A stretch of 64,000 nt of DNA, taken from NCBI GenBank assembly GCA_964034945.1, contig OZ035961.1:92997491-93061490 (forward strand), written 5' to 3'. This document shows positions 23,225-35,026 of this stretch, in pieces. The notes beneath the pieces were generated by a model. It had not been told where the DNA came from. It saw only the letters and a list, made by a program, of their open reading frames with translations, and searched no databases. The translations under genes and the position numbers were made by a program. Origin of the DNA: Chrysopilus asiliformis. Its lineage: Eukaryota > Arthropoda > Insecta > Diptera > Rhagionidae. How positions within the stretch are numbered: the first letter of the stretch is position 1; each line of letters begins with the position of its first letter.

Positions 23225-26081
23225 CTAGGGCAAGAGACTTTTTGGCTTAGCAACATTAGCCGATCGACTTAAAGTCTTATCAATGAAATAGGGCTTGTAC
23301 ATTTTATTCAAGTCATCATTTTCCTTCTTGTCATAATCACCCATTGATAAATCGACAACATTCATCTTCCGTTGATAGTTAAACGATCGATTGCCACGAG
23401 TTTCATTTTTTCGTGGCATATTGTACTTTTGGTTCGTCCGAAGATGATTGGGAATGTATTTCTCTTTTAAATTTATCATAGATGTATTAAGGACCTCACA
23501 ATCGATTTGCATCAATGTTATTTTCCCATTCAGCATAGAACCTCCGGCCGGCAGCATGAAGGACACTCGTGGTCGATTTGATTTGTTGTATGCTGCAGCG
23601 GGAAGGAGAATATTGTCGGTGTTGAAGGAAAGAACGTAAAAAGTATCATCTCGCCGCTTAATTTCCTCAAACAACTCAGCGTATTTGTCTGGCGATTTCC
23701 GTCCTGCAGAGAACACTTGCACTGGATGTTTATTGACGACGGTTAATTTCTTGTTTCGCGGATATACGGTCTCTTTTTCGATTGCCGCCTTTCTGCGCTT
23801 TGAATAGTTACGGACATTTCGGGTTTCCTTGTAAAATGTCTCAACGCTAGCCAAATAGTCTGGCATGAATTTAAGAGAGAAGTCGTCTTCCTCAATGGGA
23901 CCTAGCGTTAAATTCTTATTGCTTCCAATCCATCTTTTCAGTTCCGTTGCTAATCGCATGTTTTCCGTTTGATTTACTGGCAGTGGACATTTTGAATATT
24001 TGGGGCGTTCGGTAATTGGGACCGTTATGTTATCAACAATTCCGGGAGTCGTCATGTTGTCTCCGATCCAGAGCAGTCCTCTACCGAAATGCGCATCCTT
24101 GTGATTGCTTATACTCGACGGATCGTATTGTAGTACTGGCGGTGGCGATGTGAATAGACTGTTGAACGTTCCGAAATTTAAAGATACCATAAATACCATC
24201 GCCAATAATACTGCGGTATTTTTTCGCGAACTGCCGTTCATCAGTGACTTGGGATTAGTAAGGTTACTGTTTCGTTTGCACTCACATTGGGGGATGTTGA
24301 GAACTTGGCTCCTTAAATTCGCATTCTCCTAAAATTATTTTTGAGATTTTTTATTCTTTACTAATGCATATTTTTGTGATTCACGATAAACAAAAAGACA
24401 TTTTAATTGGAAACACAATAGAAAAAGGTTTCGAATCGCACATGAAATGATTTTTTGATGTGATGGTGAGGAATTATTAATGATAACTGTGAGTCAGAAA
24501 AAAAACATTGTTATTAAGATGCAATATTTTATGGTAGATGATTTCACTTGAAGAATTAAGTTCTAGAAATTTATTTCTATCACGTTATAAACTTGTGGTG
24601 TTTTGAAATTCACATAAGTTGTTAATAGAGAGTTTTTTGTAGTTGCTACACATTTACCATTTTGAGTTCAAAGGTAAGACCATTTAAACTTAGGTGTGAT
24701 AGGGCTTTAAAGAAAGCATTTTACTTTTCAACGCCAAATCTTTATAATCGATGTTTTTGAAATCATATTAAAATAAAAAACATTTATAACATGCAAGAAA
24801 AAAAACAATAAAAACTTACACTCTTTAGAAACATATTCTCCTTGTGAAGTTCATTACATTTGCTTTCCAATGATGTAACATATTCCTTCTTTTTCAGCCG
24901 GGATATAGAAGCCGACTCTCGATTTTTGATCATTCTCTGTCGTTTCTTCAAACCTCGGTCAGAAATTTCGAAATGCTTGTTGATATTTTTTGGAGCAATT
25001 GTATTTGTTTCTATCGCTCTAGGCGGCGTGAATTCAGCTTCCATTTTAACAGGTTTCTCCATTAAATTGTTGAGCAATGTTTCATTCTTTTGTGGTGGCA
25101 CAACATTCTTAGCTAATGCCTCGGCCTTATTTGGCAACATAATATTCTTAGACAACGGCTCACCTTTTATTGGTGGCACAGAGCTCTTTTGTACTGTTTT
25201 AATAATAATACGCTTAACGTTTTTATCACCGCCGTTGATCTTACAATTTTTAATAAATGCATTGTAGTCCTTGGCTGTCAGGACGATTGTGCGCTGTTTT
25301 TGATTCGGATTATTCTTTCCATTCAAACTTAGTGTACTATTCTTATTATTTAAATTATTATTTACTGCAACAGGAACAGCAATTCTTGTGACAGGCGTTT
25401 TTTGTGGGGCAGGGGGTGATACTGGAGCGGCTGGCGCGATTTTGTTTTGCGCAGGTACAGGTGGTTTCGGCTTGAGTCGAGCAGGTCGATTCGCCTTGTT
25501 GGGATTGAATAGAATACTTTGGACAGGGATAAGTGTTCCCTGAAGGATCCGAACTGGAGTTGGAGTTATTGCAATGGGCTCGGCAGGTAAATTGTTCACG
25601 AGGTAGGGGGGTGATTGGGACACCAAGTAGGGGGAGTAGGTTTCTGGGGATATGGGTGGCGTGTCCATGATCGGGAAGGGAAAGAAATCATTATTGGATG
25701 TCGACGAAGAATTGCTACTGTTTGAAGGTGAAGGTGTATTGCGCTCAACAGAACTCGTGTGCATTTCTATGTCATTAATAAAGTCAACGACCGAATTCTG
25801 GAAACTGGGTGGTGGCTGCGCTTGGTCTGGAATTGAAAACTCCTCGCTATTAAGCAGAAAATCGATGTCATCGTTAAACAAAAAGTCGCCGTTCTTGAGA
25901 AGCTCGTCCGGAAAAAACTCATCTAAAAATAAATTCTGTTAAATCATTTCTGGTTTCTTTGTGCTTCGATAAAAATAATTGAAACGCAGTGTATCAATCG
26001 TAAACAACACACGTAGCAAGTTTTCCGGAAGGCGTGTTTCTTACCGCATGAATTCGCTTCTGGATCGCAAAGGGCGTCCAT
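23225..26081 (-). CDS. Atf6: Atf6, ER-membrane bZIP transcription factor of the unfolded protein response
   Basis: Three exons: 26081-26045, 25922-24820 and 24328-23225. All junctions are GT-AG and phases agree, giving 747 aa, close to the Drosophila length as I recall it. Residues 1-40 are acidic and Phe/Leu-rich, as in an activation domain. The basic region and leucine zipper occupy about residues 338-405, with KNRESASISRLKKKEYV and then spaced leucines that run across the last intron. A hydrophobic segment at about 418-439 makes it a type II ER membrane protein. In the luminal part RGLL (about residues 463-466) fits the site-1 protease motif RxxL. Known role of the family: on ER stress it moves to the Golgi, is cut by S1P and S2P, and the bZIP half enters the nucleus to induce chaperones. 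The start ATG at 26081 follows a short 12-codon first exon. A start in the second exon would lose the acidic segment. Confidence 0.93.
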
Positions 26082-26273
26082 TTTTCGCCAACAAAACAAA
26101 GTTCAATGCATCAGAAAGTGCCGGGCACAGCAAATAAATACAAATCACCAAAAATTTGATTAATTAGCACCTTTACTGCTTGTTATTTTAGAAAACCTTT
26201 GCCGACTTTGATAATTCTCAGCGACCCAGTAAAACTTGTATCGGTCTTGTATTGAAAATAATAGGTCTTACTA

Positions 26274-26593
26274 GAGAGCCTATAGTATAGAGAGTGGACA
26301 ATCGCATTTATTTGCTGTTGTGGTGATTGAGGACAATCTAACTTCAGTTAGAAGAGTCCATTACGCTAGGCAGAAATGTTTTTCAGTCAGATTAATCTGT
26401 AAACATTTTTTCAATTTATTAAAACAACTACGACTTTCCACATTTTTTTCGATACCTGTTTTTTTTCGATAAAAGTTATTTTGGTGATTATTTGTAACAA
26501 TGAATCAAATTTTTAAAGTTTTTCGCGCTAGTTTTACAGCTTGACAGCCGCTTTTACAAGTCCCACTGTCCACTCTCTAGATTCTAAGCTCTC
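26274..26593. mobile_element. TA-flanked MITE upstream of Atf6
   Basis: TA at 26272-26273 and 26594-26595 flank 320 bp. The ends are GAGAGCCTATAGTATAGAGA and, inverted, GAGAGCTTAGAATCTAGAGA, continuing with GTGGACA in both. A TIR of about 30 bp with a TA duplication suggests Tc1/mariner. It starts about 190 bp upstream of the Atf6 start codon and could overlap its promoter. Confidence 0.65.
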
Positions 26594-26732
26594 TATTCAA
26601 ACAGGCCCAATAGACTGTTCTAATTGGAGTAAATAAATTGTCCTACTTCCCTGGTGGCCATCATAAAACTTATTTCGGAGGAATTTTTCAAAATTTTAGG
26701 TCATTATGACAAATTTGTATGAAAAAAATTTA

Positions 26733-27298
26733 AATGAAGCTAGAACCTGAATCGTATGTCGATGCGTCCGTCATGCGTGCGTCCGGTTGACAGTTCGAGT
26801 AGAATCAATGGACTGCTATGAGTACTCCCGTAATAATGCGTTTTCCGATGCGGCAGCCGCATAGAGTAGGTCGAATTTCTACTTTTACATGCGGCAACGC
26901 ACGGAAATGTCATTTCGCGAAAAAGTTTGTTTACGATTTAAGCAATTTAAGTATGGAACAAATTGAAAGTAATTGTTTCGACGATAAACTAATAGAAGAA
27001 GTGCAAAACAATGAATTAACTCCAGATTCGTTGCCGTACCCAACTGTCACCGCATCGAACTGTCAGACGGACGCACGCATGACGGACGCATCGACGTACG
27101 ATTCAGGTTCTAGCTTTAAGCAATTTAAGTATGGAACAAATTGAAAGTAATTGTTTCGACGATAAACTAATAGAAGAAGTGCAAAACAATGAATTAACTC
27201 CAGATTCGTTGCCGTACCCAACTGTCACCGCATCGAACTGTCAGACGGACGCACGCATGACGGACGCATCGACGTACGATTCAGGTTCTAGCTTGATT
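26733..27298. mobile_element. DNA transposon relic with ~70-bp TIRs and an internal tandem duplication
   Basis: The left arm AATGAAGCTAGAACCTGAAT and the inverse of the right arm AATCAAGCTAGAACCTGAAT continue to match for about 70 bp. A 6-bp repeat AATTTA lies outside both ends (26727-26732 and 27299-27304), but AT-richness weakens it as a target duplication. A 178-bp block is duplicated in tandem, including one whole right arm. Superfamily unclear. Confidence 0.7.
26939..27294 (+). repeat. 178-bp perfect tandem duplication
   Basis: Copies 26939-27116 and 27117-27294 appear identical. Each contains an open frame starting MEQIESNCFDDKLIEE, and each ends with the element's right inverted arm. 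The protein sequence is not one I recognise. In the first copy the frame is entered from upstream open sequence (from about 26818). Identity of the copies implies a recent event or an assembly duplication. Confidence 0.85.
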
Positions 27299-27833
27299 AA
27301 TTTAAATACAGTTTTCATGGTTTTCAACCCCTTGAGGCTTAAAAAATTTAAATATTGAATAAATTCTTAAAAAAATTGAAAAAAATGAATCTTTTCAACA
27401 AAATTCTCGAAATTAATCTATTCTAAACTTTTCGAATTTAGTTTAGACACCAACTAACAACAACGAACTAACGAACGTGCCACAATCTAAATTAATTTAG
27501 ACACAAACTACCAAATATCAAAAAGTTGAATATGCTGGAATTCAACTAAGCGTTTTTATTAAACTTTATTCTTCCCGTGTGCCTTTTTGGCGAAAGAAAA
27601 TTGTAGTTTTGACAAAAGAGAATTGCATAGCGATTAGCGAGGATGTATCGATCTGCCAAATAATTTGGCGATAAGCCATAGTCGTATACATCGGCGAAAT
27701 AAGATGAAAATGCAGTAGTTGAAAGGAAAAAACCTTTTATTTCATTTTGGATTTAATTACTTTTGGATTCGATGTTGAAAGAAAACTATTTTAAAAGCCG
27801 TAAACTTGGATATAAATTGTTTTTTAAATTCCA

Positions 27834-28120
27834 ATGTCTCAAACGTCAAAAAGGCGAAAGAAAAAGCAAATTAAGAAGAAGCGAAGTGCGGGTAACATGA
27901 AAAAAGAGGTGTAAGAAAAAAGTCTTAATGTCAGCACACTCTAATTCTGTCTACTATTCCGCTTGTAGAGAGTACATTGTCTTTGCTGCGTCAAGACGGC
28001 GTTGATTGTACTCCCAGCATAAATCTAAAAAAAACGATCAAACTTTTCCCATATTTGAAAAATTACCGTTGCACTGTCCCCGTTTTCGAGTTCAGCAGCT
28101 CTGACCACCCTGTCCGATAA
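27834..28120 (+). CDS. Candidate small two-exon gene, unknown function (74 aa)
   Basis: An ATG at 27834 opens a very basic stretch (KRRKKKQIKKKRS). This reaches a donor GTGTAAG at 27909 in phase 0. A 62-bp intron, a typical length for flies, ends at AG 27970. The second exon (27971-28120) encodes 49 residues beginning STLSLLRQDGVDC and ending in a stop. The joined protein has 74 aa, with a nuclear-localisation-like N-terminus and no recognisable domain. It ends 123 bp before the Sin1 start with no obvious promoter between, so the two could share a transcript, or this could be an upstream frame in the Sin1 leader. Unspliced, the first frame stops after 26 residues. Evidence is coding-like composition and splice phase only. 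Confidence 0.4.
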
Positions 28121-28243
28121 AAAATCCCTTCGAGGATATTCGCTTTCGGGAAATTCCCAACTCCAACCTGTCTCACCGTTTAGATGTCAAATTGACATAA
28201 ATAATTTTTGTGGAAAAAACGGATTTCTAGCTGTAAAGGATAA

Positions 28244-29956
28244 ATGGCAACGTATAATAATCAACATTGGCTACTATCCCACATCCGCAACTCGTTTATA
28301 TCGACGGATGATACGGGGATGTGCGAGGCGGTGATGCTGAGCGATGATTTGCCAAAGCAATTCCTGCAGCGAGAGCGACCCCAAAAGCGTCCCGACGTGA
28401 TTCTAGGCAATCCCCGGCCACCAGAACCCTCCACCGACCTCATAAGCTATCCAGGACTAGAGCAGAGCGACGACGAAGACATGGATTCGGCGTCACAATC
28501 CTTTGATATCCAAATGTATCCAGAAATTGGGGCGCATCGGTACGTGAATCTCATTGCTGATTTCGAAGAATGCAAATCAATGATTTCGCATTCAGTTTCA
28601 TTTCTGGAGCACTAGTGTCATTGCTTCCGTTTTAGGTATCGCTCCAACACGGCCCAGAAGCTGGAGAAGATGGACCTGGCAAGACGGAAAGCGGCCCGGG
28701 TGAAGACCGTCAAAGTGGACGACAGCATTTCACAGGAGCCCGAGCGTGGTGATCTATTCATTCGGAAGACCATCAATCCAAGCCAAAGGTCAACAACGGC
28801 GGGACCGAGTAGCGCTCCAGTTAGCCGCCTGACCGAGACCCTTCTGCGATGTCCCAAGCAGCCGCAGAACAAATTTTTGCATTATGCCCGCTTCGATGGA
28901 ACGTCGCAGACGGGCATACCTACCAAGAATCTCAACATATTTCTGACCATGCTGCCGGAGGATCAGCGAAACTTTCCGTTAAAGATTTGCGTTGCGGCCA
29001 ATGCCAAAATTCAGGAAGTAATCGGTTTCATTTGCTACAAATGCAGCATTTTGAATGCCGAAATACCCCTACAATCGGTGCGTAATTACGGTCTATACAT
29101 AACGGAAGAAGACGGTGAAATAGACTTGGAGCTGCCGCCGCTGGATGTTCGGCAGCCTTGCTCGAAATTCGGTTTCACTCATTTAGCTTTGGCCGAAAGG
29201 CGGCCATCGACCAACATCATTCGCGTTGACTATCGATCGCTTTCGATGACATCGGAAATGGAGGCGGCCGGGGAGGCAGCGATTGCTGATGTTCATGGTG
29301 GAGGAGGTGTTACGACTAGTCAATCGGAGGGTGATATGGCGCGAATGCTGGGCCATAATTCAATGATAGAGGCGCCACTCTATCGCACGTTTCGTCTTCA
29401 TATTCTCGTCAAAGGTTTCTTCAAGACCGAAGTACAGCTGGGCATTTCCGGTGAACGAATCGAAATCGATCCGGTGCAGCAGAAAAACACCAAATTCTGG
29501 ACACGACAGAAAGCAATTAGTTTTAATATCGAATCGATTGCATATTGTGAAATCGTTGAAACGAAAGGTAATAAGGCTGTTATTAGAATTTGGTATTTAA
29601 ATGTTCAGTCAACGCAGCCAAATCCTACGACTTTATACACCTATCCAGATTCACCGTTTATGCAACCGTTTTCAATATCCCAGGGGCTTCCAGCTCAAAC
29701 CACTAGCCAATCAACTAGTTTAGCATCGGCGGTATCGGCGAGTCCGCAGCATTTTACCGTTGGATCATCTAGTAACCATAGCTTTAAGTATTACGATTTC
29801 GAGACAGACGTATCCACTGCCCAGCAAATCTACGATAAAATCAATTTCATATTGGAAGTACGATCAAGTGCCACAAGGCGTGAGTTCCTGATAGCCAAAG
29901 AGAAGAAACGCGATCGACAGACGACAAAGAAGACATTTTCACCATTCGGTAAATGA
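28244..29956 (+). CDS. Sin1: Sin1 (MAPKAP1), TORC2 subunit with CRIM and PH domains
   Basis: Two exons, 28244-28539 and 28636-29956, joined by a 96-bp GT-AG intron in phase 2, give 538 aa. This is similar to human SIN1 (about 520 aa). The N-terminus ([18 protein letters not shown], then [20 protein letters not shown]) is characteristic of the family. The CRIM domain, which recruits AGC-kinase substrates such as Akt, spans about residues 165-290. A PH domain that binds phosphoinositides spans about 347-515, starting near [13 protein letters not shown]. It is split by a Ser/Gln-rich insert at about 424-475. Known role: a core subunit of the TORC2 kinase complex, needed for Akt hydrophobic-motif phosphorylation and for membrane targeting. 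The ATG at 28244 is the first in frame after stops. Confidence 0.95.
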
Positions 29957-30108
29957 TAATTCATGGTACAACAACAACGAATCAATGTTAGATCATTAAC
30001 GAGTCACGATCATCCATGAGAGTATAACGAGATCAATACTTTTTTAAAGAGAAAAAAATACCTACATAGAAGCATTTTGCTATGTACATAACAGAGAAAT
30101 CCCAAGAA

Positions 30109-30114
30109 AATAAA
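30109..30114 (+). terminator. Possible polyadenylation signal of Sin1
   Basis: AATAAA lies 153 bp past the Sin1 stop. Another lies at 30403-30408. The surroundings are very A-rich, so neither is certain. Confidence 0.3.
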
Positions 30115-30119
30115 TCATG

Positions 30120-32090
30120 TTGACAACAAGAAAACCAAACTAAAAAAGAAATATGAAGAAAAAAACATATAAAAGGAAATCTATATAAAAAAAAACACAC
30201 ACATAAGACTAACTTAATTTAACATTAAAAAAGGAAATAGACTATTTTATTAATTGAATCCGGTGACAAATCCGCTCCGACTGATAAATTCAGCAAAAAA
30301 AAAAAAAAACTGCCAGATACCCGCTAAATGTAAACGCCGAATGGCTATTATACAGTTCCACAGACTTAAAAATGCAGTAGTTCTTAATTACTTACCATAA
30401 AGAATAAACAAAAAACAATACATTCATTCATTCAAATTAATTTAATTGAAAGCAAGAGAATTGCATGAAAAAACTTTGAGGATTTCAATTTCTGGAAGCC
30501 TTATTCATATTCAACTCCACATATAAAAACACATCCACATCCACGCCTCGTAAAAACACGAATTTTATTATTAATTTATAATTTATTGCCGCTGTGATGC
30601 ATTTACTGGTCACAGATCCGCTCCAACTTATGTTTTTTTTAGTAAATAGACAACAAATAATAATAATAATTAAATAATATAAATTAAGCAATTGAACGAA
30701 TGATTTATATCCCATCGAATGCAAGCAGCTTCTCCAAATACAATCAAATTCCGAACGATAGAGAAACGTTAATACGCAAAAAATATATATGAAATCAAAA
30801 TAAAATTAATAGGGGAGAAATAGAAAAGTTTTACCAAAAAAAAAAAAAAGAAAACTGATAAAACACCGTTGCATAATAAATAATGAATAAAATTTTTATC
30901 TATTTAAAATATTTAAAAAAAAAACCATTAAAAAAAACTTTTGGATTAAAACTGATAAACATAATAATAAAAGAAACATTTTTTTACTATTATTTATTTA
31001 TTATTTCCCAATTTGTGCAGAGTTATATTATAAATATACATGATGGAAATTATATAAATACATATATTTTAAAAAGAAATTTTAGTAACACGTGCGAGTA
31101 TAATTTTTTTTAAAGATCGCCACTTGAGGTTTGAACACCAACATGTAAACACCCACAGAACCACATACATTACATACAGGAGATGAAACTTAATAATTAA
31201 ATCATAACTAGTTATTTAGAAATATTCAGTGACGACCGTAAAAATATTTTAGTTTAATGGTGTTCGATATTTTGACAACAACCTATTTGAAAATGGTTTA
31301 TTTAAACAAGAAATATTAATAAATATATATTGATGAAATAATAAAATAACGCGAAGCACTTAAGTGGAAAAAATAACTACATTTACGACCATGTGATATT
31401 TGTATATAAAAAAAATAAATATTCGTTTTCTTATTGTTCGAATAAACACGGCTCTTGAATCATATATTCTTGTTGTTTTATTATGCTCCAGAATATTTCT
31501 GCTCAATATAAAATAAAATATGTCACGAGTTTTTAAGGTCCCCCCTCCCCTCTCACAACGACAATCTTTTTTTGTATGGATTTTGATCTCCCGGAAGCTT
31601 GATGTTGAAGTGCTGTTGGCCGTTAAAAAAATAAAATTTGATCTAAAAGAACGATGCACAACTTTGCCCCCCTAAACAGAAATCATGCGAAAAATCACGA
31701 GAAAGTTCGTTAACCACTCACCATCGCCCTGCAATCCGGTGTCTCTTGACGCCATATATGGATGAAACTAGAGACTGTGCCCTTTCCAAAAAGTTTTGTG
31801 CCAAAAAGAAAACTACACGGGTTCAGAAGTTAACCCAGGGGCACGAAAAACGCTTTTTCTTACACGGTTCTTTATGCCTCAAAAACTTTTTCTCTTCCAT
31901 AGAGTTTCATTCTAAAAAGAGTCCTAACTGAGATGCTGTTGGTTTAAAAAAAAAATCAGAAACAGATTTTCGTTTGATTAACATTTAGCTATTTTTGATA
32001 CTAAAATAACCAAATTATGTCAAAATTCGGTTGCGGCAACCAAATTGTATCAATCACACCAAAAATTTTGGTCGCGGCAACAAAATTATC
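30120..32090. other. A/T-rich 3' flank of Sin1, no gene seen
   Basis: Mostly poly-A/poly-T-rich sequence. It may be partly Sin1 3' UTR. Two copies of a GGTTGCGGCAACCAAATT-type unit lie near 32025-32085 and are related to the tandem array at 35027. Confidence 0.45.
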
Positions 32091-32092
32091 GT

Positions 32093-32214
32093 TCCGATTC
32101 TGATAGACGTGTCGTTTTCAACAAGAGTCGTTTTTTGTGCTGTTGTTAGTGCTTTTCTACCAACAAAAACACGTAAAGCGACTTGTTGAAAACAACACGT
32201 CTATCAGAATCGGA
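32093..32214. repeat. Hairpin element, about 40-bp arms
   Basis: TCCGATTCTGATAGACGTGT at the left is inverted exactly at the right end, and pairing runs on through GTTTTCAACAAG. The whole is 122 bp, with a small central spacer. It is a foldback MITE candidate. Confidence 0.7.
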
Positions 32215-32329
32215 GTAGATAATGAAATTTCTTTGTGGTAACTCAATTATAATATGTTTTATCAAAAAAAAAATATCAGTTGTGGTCAACACAAAACTTT
32301 CTTCTACAAAATCTACGACCCTGCGCAAT

Positions 32330-33060
32330 TTACGCTAGAGCCCGGTCGCGTTGTTAACCTAAGACGACCTCCCAATAAATTCTTGGTTTATTCAAAAATA
32401 TCAAAAACGTACAAAATTTGAGATAACTTGAGAACGGTAAAAGATATCAATTTACGGTAAATGGAAAAAATGTAGAAAATGTTAACATCTTTAATTATTC
32501 TTTTAACTGATTTGTCGAAAAACCGTTAGTTTGCAAATTATTCGCAAAAATATATTTTTTTATATTTTAATCTAAATATCTCAATAACGGTAAAAGATAA
32601 CGGATAATGGTAAGAAACAAAATTGTGCAGAATGCTATTCTCATTAATTCACTTCATACATTCAGTCAGCAAAAACCCGTTAGTTTTCGAGATAATCGCA
32701 AAAAACTGTTTTTTTGGAAATAACGGTTTATCTCGATAACAGGTTGAGATATCGAGTTATAGCTAGAGACAAAAGTGTGGGAAATTTTATTTTCTCCAAG
32801 TTTTGTCATACTTAATGCCACTAAAAAACGCGTAGTTTGGGAGTAAATCGAGAAAAACGAAATTGCGATTTTTGAAAAACCGCCATTTTGGATACTTCCG
32901 GTTAACGGATTTCCACCAAAAGTTGATAGGATCGTCCCATTTCAGGACTCAACATGCCTATAACATTTCATGGCGCTAGCTCTATTAGTTTTTGAGAAAT
33001 CTTGTACACAGACTGACAGACAGACTGACAGAGACTGACAGACAGAAAGACATTTTTTTA
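32330..33060. repeat. Degenerate dispersed repeat, microsatellite at end
   Basis: Repeated phrases such as CGGTAAAAGATA and AACCGTTAGTTT alternate at intervals of about 100 bp, and it ends in GACTGACAGACAGACTGACA-type repeats (33006-33050). Similar phrases occur near 50740-51010 and 58400-58980. No coding region. Confidence 0.4.
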
Positions 33061-33835
33061 ATATGACTCCAATCGACTCAGGAGTGATCGGGAAATGTTT
33101 TTTAGGCAAAATTAAGAGGTCGAAATTTTTCATGAATACAATACTTTATTATACTCCGCAGAAGAAAGTGAAAAAGAAAACTGATAAAACGGAGCCTCAT
33201 AACGGAGCCCCGCACTTCCCCGGGCCATATACATATCGATTCAGTTCGATGAATCCGCAACATGTCTGCATGTGTGTGCGTTGGTTCGTGCATATGTGTG
33301 TATGTAACGAAATTTGTAAGATCAACTCCTACCCGTAAACCTTAACCGATTTTGGCGAAGGATTTTTTCATTCGAAAGCTTCTATCGTTCCAAAGAACCA
33401 TATGGAACGCGATTTTGAAAAAAAAAAATGAACCGTTTTCGAGATAATCGCAAAAATCTTCTCTATTTGTATGGGACATGGAGGAAGCAGTGGTCCGATT
33501 CAATTTTGATGTATTCAGAATTAGGTTAAGAAGACCGCGCGCGCCCAGGCGTGAGCACAGCGCTACACTCGGAGGCCTACAGTATTTAGAATTACTCAGA
33601 ATCATATTTTAAACACTTTTTGTTAAACAAATTTTTCTAAAAATGAGCCATTTACGAGAAAATTGCAAAAATATTTTAAATTTGTATGGGAGAGGGGGAA
33701 GGGGTGGTTCAATTTTTCCCATTTGCGAAAGAGGTTTGTCTTTTCATAAAAGCCTGTTCTATGTCAAATTTTCACTTTCTACTTCAATTACCTCTCGGAT
33801 TTTAAAATGCTTTTGTATAAAACATTCAACGTTAG

Positions 33836-34770
33836 CAGTGTTGGGCAAAATGTAATTGTCAGAGCAATTAACAATTAACGATTAATCAATTGTAATTGTA
33901 AATTTCTGCAATTGACAATTAATTAATTGTTAATTGTATTTTTCACAATTAACAATTAATTAATTGTTAATTGTTTGATCAATCATGACTAACACAATTA
34001 ACAATTAAATCTTATGAAGTTTAAAAAATCAAAATCCCGAATTTTTAACACCTTTTAATTAACGGTTCTGAAAAAGCAAAACTTAAAAGGAGTAATAATT
34101 TATAAGAATCGTGCACCATATTTCGTGGTAATTCAATTTAGTCAACTCATTTTTTTATATGGAAAAATGATCGAAATCGATCGAAATGAGGGAAAATTTA
34201 ATTTGTCCCAAAACGACGGGATCGGGAAGGGGTTGGGAGTGGGAGGGAAGGGATGGTAAGGGGAGGGGAGGGGAAGGGGGGAAGGGAGGGGGAGGGGGTC
34301 GCGAGGGGGGAGTGGGTAGGGGAGGGGGAAGGAGACCTACCCATTCCCCCCTCCGCCCCACCCTTCCCCCATCACCCTCCCCCACCCAACCCCTTCCCGT
34401 TCCTGTCGTTTTGAGGCAAATTAACTTTTCAGCAATCAGCGTTTAAAACAAATAATCACAAAAAGTTTTATTCTTAATTGAAAATTGTTAGTTTTTTTCA
34501 TTTTTTTTTGAAATTTGACATTCAATGTACATTTTTTTACAGGCCCTTGTTTTTGAATTTTTAATCGTAAATTTAATTGCAAAAAAGTTAATTGATTGAA
34601 AATTTAATTGCAATTAATTTAATTGCAAAATCTGTAATTAAATTTAATTGCAATTAAATTTAATTGCAAAATACTGCAATTAAATTTAATTGCAATTAAA
34701 TTAATTGCAATTAAATTTTCAATCAATTGATTAGTCAATTGAAAATTTAATTGATTGATGCCCAACACTG
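33836..34770. mobile_element. hAT-type foldback element with AATTG arms
   Basis: AACGTTAG at 33828-33835 is repeated exactly at 34771-34778, an 8-bp duplication. The ends read CAGTGTTGGGCA and its exact inverse, fitting hAT. Both arms are long runs of AATTAACAATTAATTAATTG-like repeats that can pair. The centre holds a G-rich block followed by a C-rich block. No transposase. Confidence 0.9.
34216..34405. repeat. G-rich / C-rich inverted block inside the hAT element
   Basis: About 110 bp with many runs of three to six G (34220-34332) is followed by about 60 bp of C runs (34340-34400). The two halves form a hairpin, bounded by AAACGACGGGATCGGGA on the left and the loose inverse on the right. 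Each half alone has G-quadruplex potential. Confidence 0.75.
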
Positions 34771-35026
34771 AACGTTAGGTATATCCAATTATATTCATCA
34801 AGTATCATCTCACCGTTAAGAGGGTTAAACTTCGTTTATTTTTCTCATTGTTTTCATTTCAATTTAATTTCTATGTATTATTCAATTGTGGCCCTAATAT
34901 ATCTTGTCCTGGAATAGAAATGGTAACAAAAAACTTTTCCAATATGGCCTATAATCCGAAAATTATCAAAATAAAAGTATTAAAATCCCAGAGGTCGAAA
35001 TATTCAAATAAGTAACAAAATTATAA

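Larger units (their letters stand above)
33140..34825 (-). repeat. Dispersed repeat R5, copy 2, split by a hAT insertion
   Basis: Inverse-orientation counterpart of 21565-22080. It shares the ATATACATATCGATTCAGTT block with GGAGCCCCGCAC, the cold block TTTGTATGGGAGAGG, and the edge CATCTCACCGTTAAG. A hAT element at 33836-34770 divides it. Confidence 0.55.

Noticed and set aside
24784..24819. Atf6 exon 2 reading through to a stop at 24784
   Set aside because: The zipper heptads continue only when the GTAAGT donor at 24819 is spliced to the acceptor before 24328; read-through would cut the zipper.
34155..34446. Proline-rich and glycine-rich open frames on both strands
   Set aside because: They are translations of the G-run/C-run block inside a hAT element.
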